In this document: positions 34,999 to 38,510 of the stretch, piece after piece | Layout: every line of letters starts with the position of its first letter | Numbering within the stretch: the first letter of the stretch is position 1 | Notes under the pieces: generated by a model | Databases searched by the model: none | Told to the model about the DNA's origin: nothing | Seen by the model: only the letters and a program-made list of their open reading frames with translations | Source of the DNA: Clostridia bacterium | Lineage (GTDB): Bacteria; Bacillota_A; Clostridia; Oscillospirales; CAG-272 | Length of the DNA stretch: 38,510 nt | Direction: 5' to 3' | Assembly: GCA_017467205.1 (NCBI GenBank) | Contig: JAFTSQ010000006.1 | Coordinates: 1 to 38,510 of the forward strand | Translations under genes and position numbers: made by a program

Positions 34999-36735
34999 TT
35001 AGTCCTTGAAGTCCTCATACTGACGCACAAGGTTTGCAAGCATATCCTGCTTGGTGGGGTTGAGCTCTGCATAGCGCTCAGCCATATTGGTCATCATAAA
35101 GCCGTAGCTCTGAAGGATGGTGTGCCATCTTTCCTTTCTCGCATTCTCGTTAGAGGTTTCGTAGAAGATACCCATTGCATCCTCGAATGCCTTATCGAAG
35201 GAGGTACGAACGTTGTAACGGATGTACTGAAGCATATATACGTTTCCGGGGCTACCGTCTGCAATTGCATACTGGAGCTGGTTGTCGTAGTAAGAGTTCA
35301 GTATATCGGTCGAGTTGAGCGAGAGGTAGTTGAGGAATGCTGTGCACTGAGTGAACTTTGTGGTTGCGGCAGAAATACCGCCTATCTTACCGATGGTATG
35401 TATCTGAGTAAGGTACTGGTCGTCAGAGCCATCTCTGTAAAGCGGAACGGGAACAACGCCGAAGCCGTAGCCCTTGGAGGGGTCGTCAACGCTCGATGCG
35501 TCCTTCATTGCCTGATACTCGGGATACTCAAGCGAGCCAACGCAAATGATACCGCCGAAGAGAACGTGGTTATCCGCAAATCTGTTACGGATGGCCTGAC
35601 CTGCATCCTCACCGTAGGTTGCGCCTTCGTTGTTGTTAATCGAAATGATACCCTCGGAGTTGAAGAGAGTATAAAGCGCGTCGGCAAGGTTGCCGAGGTC
35701 GGTATTGGTGTCCGGATAGTAGTAGGAGTAATCGTTCTTCTCGTAATCCCAATCTCTGTGAATGATTATAACCGAAGAGGTATAAACAAGACCGGATGCG
35801 GGAAGACCGGAGTAGTTGGAAACTGCAAATCCGATTCTGTCGTCGTGAATGCTCTTGGCAGCACCCGTACCGTCGGATTTGTAGATTGCCGAGCAGTAAG
35901 CAGCCATCTTGGTGTAGGTCCACTTATTCTGCTTAACCATCTCGTAGAAGTCGTTAACGTCGTAAACGCCGTCGCCGTTATAATCGGCTGCGTCGCCCTC
36001 TACCTGTTGGAGAACGGTGTTAAGCATACTGATATTTACGGGAACAACCAGGAATGCGCGGATAAGGTCTACGAAATAGTCGGACGCGAGAAGATACATC
36101 TTGAACTTGGAGAGAGTCAAGGACGTCATAAACTCGTACATATAGCCCTCACCGGTGTCCTCGCCGTTGAACGCACGGTCAACGAAGGTGAAATAGTTCT
36201 TGCCGCGTGTTTCGGTAGCCTTAAGGTTAGCAAAAGCGCCGAGAAGCGAGCAAGCAACCATATCCGTTACAAAGTTGCAGTACATATCGGGAGCGTCTGC
36301 GTCACCCGACTTGGTCTGCTCGGTTATTCTGTCGACGTTTCCGGTCCAGCCGTAGCCAGCAGAATCAGGCCAGTAGTCGTAATCAATCGAAACCTTGGTC
36401 CTCGACGCCGCAGTAATGTTTCTTGCTCTGATGTCGTTATCGAGGTCGGTAACCGCAGTGTCATCCTCGCCTGCCATATATCTCTTACAGCCCGAGGGAA
36501 GCTCCTGGCTATTCGAGTTATTGGTCATTTGGAAGAAAAGGCTCGTGGTATCCCAGTCGTATTCCTCGCCGCCCTCTTCTCCGCCGGGGGTATCGACACC
36601 GCCGCCCTCGTTGCCACCGCCGTTTTCGCCCTCGTTACCTCCCTCGTCGGCAGGCTCGCCGCAGGAGGCAAGCACGAAGGTCGAGGTAATGAGCATCAAA
36701 AGAGCGAGAAGCAATGAAAGAATCCTGTTTCTCAT
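34999..36735 (-). CDS. Solute-binding lipoprotein, tandem paralog 4
   Basis: 578 residues. The signal peptide differs from the other three (MRNRILSLLLALLML) but keeps the LASC lipobox. The linker is Glu/Gly/Asn-rich. The domain has the DYNGDGVYDVND loop and the NKWTYTKM segment. Distinct positions are NITAASRTKVSID, GKNYFTFVDRAF and IHTIGKIGGISAATTKFTQC, where a Cys shared by the other three (GRCGAIS) is lost. It shares EYPEYQAMKD and DGSDDQYLTQIH with paralog 1. The start is the ATG at 36733-36735, with GGAG 6 nt upstream; a second ATG at 36745-36747 overlaps that site. The longer open frame upstream is not supported. Confidence 0.8.
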   Translation of the reverse strand: MRNRILSLLLALLMLITSTFVLASCGEPADEGGNEGENGGGNEGGGVDTPGGEEGGEEYDWDTTSLFFQMTNNSNSQELPSGCKRYMAGEDDTAVTDLDNDIRARNITAASRTKVSIDYDYWPDSAGYGWTGNVDRITEQTKSGDADAPDMYCNFVTDMVACSLLGAFANLKATETRGKNYFTFVDRAFNGEDTGEGYMYEFMTSLTLSKFKMYLLASDYFVDLIRAFLVVPVNISMLNTVLQQVEGDAADYNGDGVYDVNDFYEMVKQNKWTYTKMAAYCSAIYKSDGTGAAKSIHDDRIGFAVSNYSGLPASGLVYTSSVIIIHRDWDYEKNDYSYYYPDTNTDLGNLADALYTLFNSEGIISINNNEGATYGEDAGQAIRNRFADNHVLFGGIICVGSLEYPEYQAMKDASSVDDPSKGYGFGVVPVPLYRDGSDDQYLTQIHTIGKIGGISAATTKFTQCTAFLNYLSLNSTDILNSYYDNQLQYAIADGSPGNVYMLQYIRYNVRTSFDKAFEDAMGIFYETSNENARKERWHTILQSYGFMMTNMAERYAELNPTKQDMLANLVRQYEDFKD

Positions 36736-36750
36736 ATCAATCTCCATTCT

Positions 36751-36857
36751 GTCGCCTATGGCGACCGCGTAAATTATACTAGAGCGTAAGCGAGCGCAAG
36801 GCTCGCGTAGCGCCCAAGCGCATCTATATGTTACCACAAAACACGCGCGCAAGTCAA
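36751..36857 (-). promoter_or_regulatory. Promoter and structured leader of lipoprotein paralog 4
   Basis: Minus strand TTGACT (36852-36857), 18-bp spacer, TAACAT (36828-36833). The leader holds two hairpins: GCGAGC/GCTCGC (36790-36806) and GTCGCC/GGCGAC (36751-36765), the latter just before the ribosome site, where it could limit initiation. CCCAAGCGC (36813-36821) recurs inverted at 36906-36914. Confidence 0.45.
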
Positions 36858-36964
36858 GCAACAAATGCTCGGCGAGCGCAAAATCCGCAAAGTGCACAAA
36901 CCAAGAAGCGCTTGGGTAGCGGTTTTCCCCAAAAGAAAGGCGATGACGGGGGAATAATAACCAC

Positions 36965-36992
36965 TTGAACTACCAATACTAAAAAATAAAAT
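36965..36992 (+). promoter_or_regulatory. Promoter of the small helical protein gene (possible)
   Basis: TTGAAC (36965-36970), 16-bp spacer, TAAAAT (36987-36992). The start codon is only 20 nt from the -10, giving a very short leader that would still include the GGAG site. Confidence 0.4.
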
Positions 36993-37012
36993 TGCAAAGG
37001 AGAAAGCAAGGA

Positions 37013-37441
37013 ATGAACGATAGTGTTTCGCTATTGCAGGAAGCCTGCTCGGGCTGCAAATACGCGGTGTCGAGCATAAACACAGCGCTCGACTATGTAA
37101 AGGACGAGCAAATGCAGAGGGTTATCAAAAAATACGACCGCGAGCACTCGGAGCTCGGAGAAAGATGCCGCACGCTCCTAAAGGAGCGGGGCGCGAAGGA
37201 AAAGCGCCAAAGCGCCGTGCCGGAGGTGATGTCGAGGCTAGGTATCAATATGCGCCTCTCGATGAACGATTCGAAAAGCCACGTCGCAGAGATTATGATA
37301 AACGGCTGCAATATGGGTATGAAAACTCTCGCCAAGGAAAGAAACCGCCACCCGAACGCCGCGTCCGAATGCGTTGACCTCACGAACGAAATTATCGCCT
37401 TGGAAAGAAGCATGATGGCGGATATGCTCAAATACCTCTAA
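37013..37441 (+). CDS. Small helical hypothetical protein, possible ferritin-like/DUF2383-type bundle
   Basis: 142 residues, predicted almost wholly alpha-helical and charged, with no signal peptide or membrane segment. It starts MNDSVSLLQEACSGCKYAV and ends in a helix ALERSMMADMLKYL. The pattern of long amphipathic helices (for example DYVKDEQMQRVIKKYDREH) resembles four-helix bundles of the DUF2383/ferritin-like group, but I cannot confirm the family or any metal site. CSGC near the N-terminus may be functional. The start is the ATG at 37013-37015 behind AAAGGAG. It is monocistronic, followed by a strong hairpin at 37575-37604. Confidence 0.75.
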   Translation: MNDSVSLLQEACSGCKYAVSSINTALDYVKDEQMQRVIKKYDREHSELGERCRTLLKERGAKEKRQSAVPEVMSRLGINMRLSMNDSKSHVAEIMINGCNMGMKTLAKERNRHPNAASECVDLTNEIIALERSMMADMLKYL

Positions 37442-37574
37442 TATGTAAATAATTGTTGTCATAATAGCCGCTAATGCCGCGCCCCGTGTGGAACTATCGC
37501 TCGAATTTTAGTAATCGAAATTTCGTCACGTCCCGCCCGTTTTACCCTCTTGCACAAAGTCATTTCCGTCCGAA

Positions 37575-37604
37575 AGCGCAGGCAGAAGCGCCTCTGCCTG
37601 CGCT
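37575..37604 (+). terminator. Terminator-like hairpin downstream of the helical protein gene
   Basis: AGCGCAGGCAGA and TCTGCCTGCGCT form a perfect 12-bp stem with a 6-nt loop, followed by CTTCTTCT. It lies 134 nt past the stop codon. Confidence 0.6.
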
Positions 37605-37738
37605 CTTCTTCTGCGAAAAGACAGCGGAGCGCCCTCCCCTGATACCGAACTTTCTATTGCGACAAAAAATCCGCGTTCCCACTTGCCAACAAAAATTAAA
37701 GCGCGGTAAAAAGCCGCTAACTTTTTTTCTGCATACGA

Positions 37739-37767
37739 TTGACAAACCCCTTTTTTCGTGATATAAT
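37739..37767 (+). promoter_or_regulatory. Consensus promoter of the tRNA-Pro locus
   Basis: TTGACA (37739-37744), 17-bp spacer, TATAAT (37762-37767); both hexamers are perfect. The intact tRNA starts 263 nt further on, but the duplicated tRNA 5' fragment starts only 83 nt on. The promoter probably belonged to the first tRNA copy. Confidence 0.75.
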
Positions 37768-37844
37768 GGATAGGCTCGGTTGGTACTCAACCAAAAAACC
37801 AACCCATAACTTTTCATTTTCCATTTTCAACTTTCCACTTTCAT

Positions 37845-37869
37845 CATTTCGAGGTGTAGCGCAGTTGGT
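37845..37869 (+). repeat. Duplicated 5' fragment of tRNA-Pro
   Basis: These 25 bases are identical to 38025-38049: 5 upstream bases plus the first 20 bases of the tRNA (acceptor strand and most of the D-arm). After the common GCAGTTGGT the sequence diverges into GAGCAAG. The rest of the tRNA is absent, so this is a tRNA remnant or a recombination scar 180 bp upstream of the intact gene. Confidence 0.85.
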
Positions 37870-37876
37870 GAGCAAG

Positions 37877-37901
37877 AAAAAACGGTTAATAATCGTTTTT
37901 T
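37877..37901 (+). terminator. Hairpin with T-run after the tRNA fragment
   Basis: AAAAAACG and CGTTTTTT form an 8-bp stem with a 9-nt loop, ending in T6. It could stop transcripts from the promoter at 37739-37767 before they reach the intact tRNA, although the stem is A/T-rich. Confidence 0.4.
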
Positions 37902-38029
37902 CGCCGCGAAGTCCCCAAAGCAACGAGCCGAAGGAAAAAGTTTTATCTTTGACGCACGGCGACTATGCGACGGGACGGGGATGCAAGCGTAGCGCGCTAC
38001 CACGGATAACTCAATATTTTTCACCATTT

Positions 38030-38105
38030 CGAGGTGTAGCGCAGTTGGTAGCGCGCCAGTTTCGGGTACTGGAGGCCGCGAGTTCGAGTCCCGCCACTTC
38101 GACCA
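38030..38105 (+). tRNA. tRNA-Pro (anticodon CGG)
   Basis: A 76-nt cloverleaf with encoded CCA. The acceptor CGAGGTG pairs with CACTTCG (one G-U). The D-arm is GCGCAGTTGGTAGCGC. The anticodon stem CCAGT/ACTGG encloses TTCGGGT, giving anticodon CGG for the proline codon CCG. The T-arm has the normal GTTCGAGTC. A strong terminator follows directly. Confidence 0.96.
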
Positions 38106-38406
38106 AAAAAACAGCCGAAAACAAGCCATTTTGACTTGTTTTCGGCTGTTTTTCTATATATTTTCACAAAATCAGCTATTTTCAGTTGACCACATGTTTG
38201 ACTGATTTTTTCGATTTTTATTGGATTTACCATGACTTTTTCATAATTATTTTGAAAATCCCTTTTCTTTGCTTACTGCGACTCAATTTTTGAGGGCTGA
38301 CGATTGGTTTAGTCAGCCCTATTGTGTACTGTTCTCCCCGGCAAATTAGAATTTTTGCAACTGTCCATAAAAATTATAATTTAATAACCTTGGGTGCTTC
38401 AGTAAA
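38106..38406. other. Gene-free stretch after tRNA-Pro
   Basis: After the tRNA terminator the sequence is A/T-rich with no gene seen. A GGGCTGAC/GTCAGCCC hairpin (38294-38319) lies between the tRNA and the partial gene at the right edge. It lacks a T-run on either side, but could still be the 3' end of that minus-strand gene. Confidence 0.5.
38108..38155 (+). terminator. tRNA-Pro terminator
   Basis: AACAGCCGAAAACAAG and CTTGTTTTCGGCTGTT form a 16-bp stem with a 9-nt loop, followed by TTTTCT. Confidence 0.92.
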
Positions 38407-38510
38407 CTAATAAATCGTTGCTTTTACATCTTCAAAATATAAAACAGTCATTGTACCGTTATCAGGGGAAGACAAACTTTTGAGTGATGGGTTATCTTCC
38501 AACATTACCA
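38407..38510 (-). CDS. Unidentified protein, C-terminal end only
   Basis: The last 33 codons of a minus-strand frame enter from the right edge and end in TAG (38407-38409). The visible residues include LEDNPSLKSLSSPDNG and end TVLYFEDVKATIY, which looks like natural protein sequence with alternating hydrophobics rather than noise. The family is not recognised. Base composition is more A/T-rich than the rest of the window, which may indicate a transferred segment next to the tRNA gene. Confidence 0.45.
   Translation of the reverse strand, partial: VMLEDNPSLKSLSSPDNGTMTVLYFEDVKATIY

Larger units (their letters stand above)
37442..38029. other. Gene-free stretch before tRNA-Pro
   Basis: No credible protein gene. 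In order it holds: a terminator hairpin (37575-37604); a weak GCGG/CCGC stem plus T-run (about 37697-37727); a consensus promoter (37739-37767); a GGTTGGT/ACCAACC hairpin near 37778-37804; a pyrimidine-rich tract (37809-37850); the duplicated tRNA 5' fragment (37845-37869); a hairpin with T-run (37877-37901); and the perfect palindrome GTAGCGCGCTAC (37989-38000). Confidence 0.6.

Noticed and set aside
37827..38233. Minus-strand frames across tRNA-Pro and its fragment
   Set aside because: These are the well-known spurious translations of the tRNA antisense strand (peptides such as GGTRTRGLQ and RYQLRYTSK).

Overview
This is bacterial chromosome with about 50% GC. It most likely comes from an anaerobic, low-to-mid GC member of the Bacillota (Clostridia, possibly an uncultured gut lineage). 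Evidence: rpoC lacks the large proteobacterial insert, S12 is of the Firmicutes form with the longer N-terminal loop, ribonucleotide reductase is the oxygen-sensitive class III NrdD, iron uptake is ferrous (FeoAB), Shine-Dalgarno sites are GGAGG-like, and sigma-A promoters are close to consensus. Family assignments are from recognition of motifs and sequence; no database search was possible.

Layout. 1-9508 (minus): the start of rpsL, a GT2 glycosyltransferase with its own promoter and terminator, then rpoC and rpoB. rpoB carries an in-frame TAG at codon 595, and S12 carries Arg at the position of the classical streptomycin-resistance lysine 88. 9935-15710 (minus): a tightly packed six-gene operon, prfC-trmB-radC-radC-DUF3737-malY/patB type lyase. 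15825-18148 (minus): feoA-feoB. 18319-21609 (minus): dus, then nrdD with a terminator-like hairpin in its leader. 22092-24860 (plus): a fused ABC ATPase/FtsX-type permease. 24861-25274: a gene-free stretch with two copies of a repeated module, one holding a structured palindromic insert. 25275-26060 (minus): nagB. 26280-29131 (plus): a SLOG-fold DUF1273 protein overlapping a P-type cation ATPase.

29193-36735 (minus): four tandem paralogous lipoproteins of about 580 residues that look like solute-binding proteins. Each has its own promoter, and no ABC permease or ATPase lies beside them. 37013-37441 (plus): a small helical protein. 37739-38155 (plus): a tRNA-Pro(CGG) locus with a duplicated 5' tRNA fragment and a consensus promoter. 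The right edge holds the last 33 residues of an unidentified minus-strand gene.

Most of the window is housekeeping: transcription, translation, tRNA modification, deoxynucleotide supply, iron and amino-sugar metabolism. The less ordinary parts are the tandem lipoprotein array, the interrupted rpoB, the S12 substitution, the repeated intergenic module at 24880-25239 and the broken tRNA copy. I did not see a CRISPR array, a transposase or a recognisable phage-defence operon.
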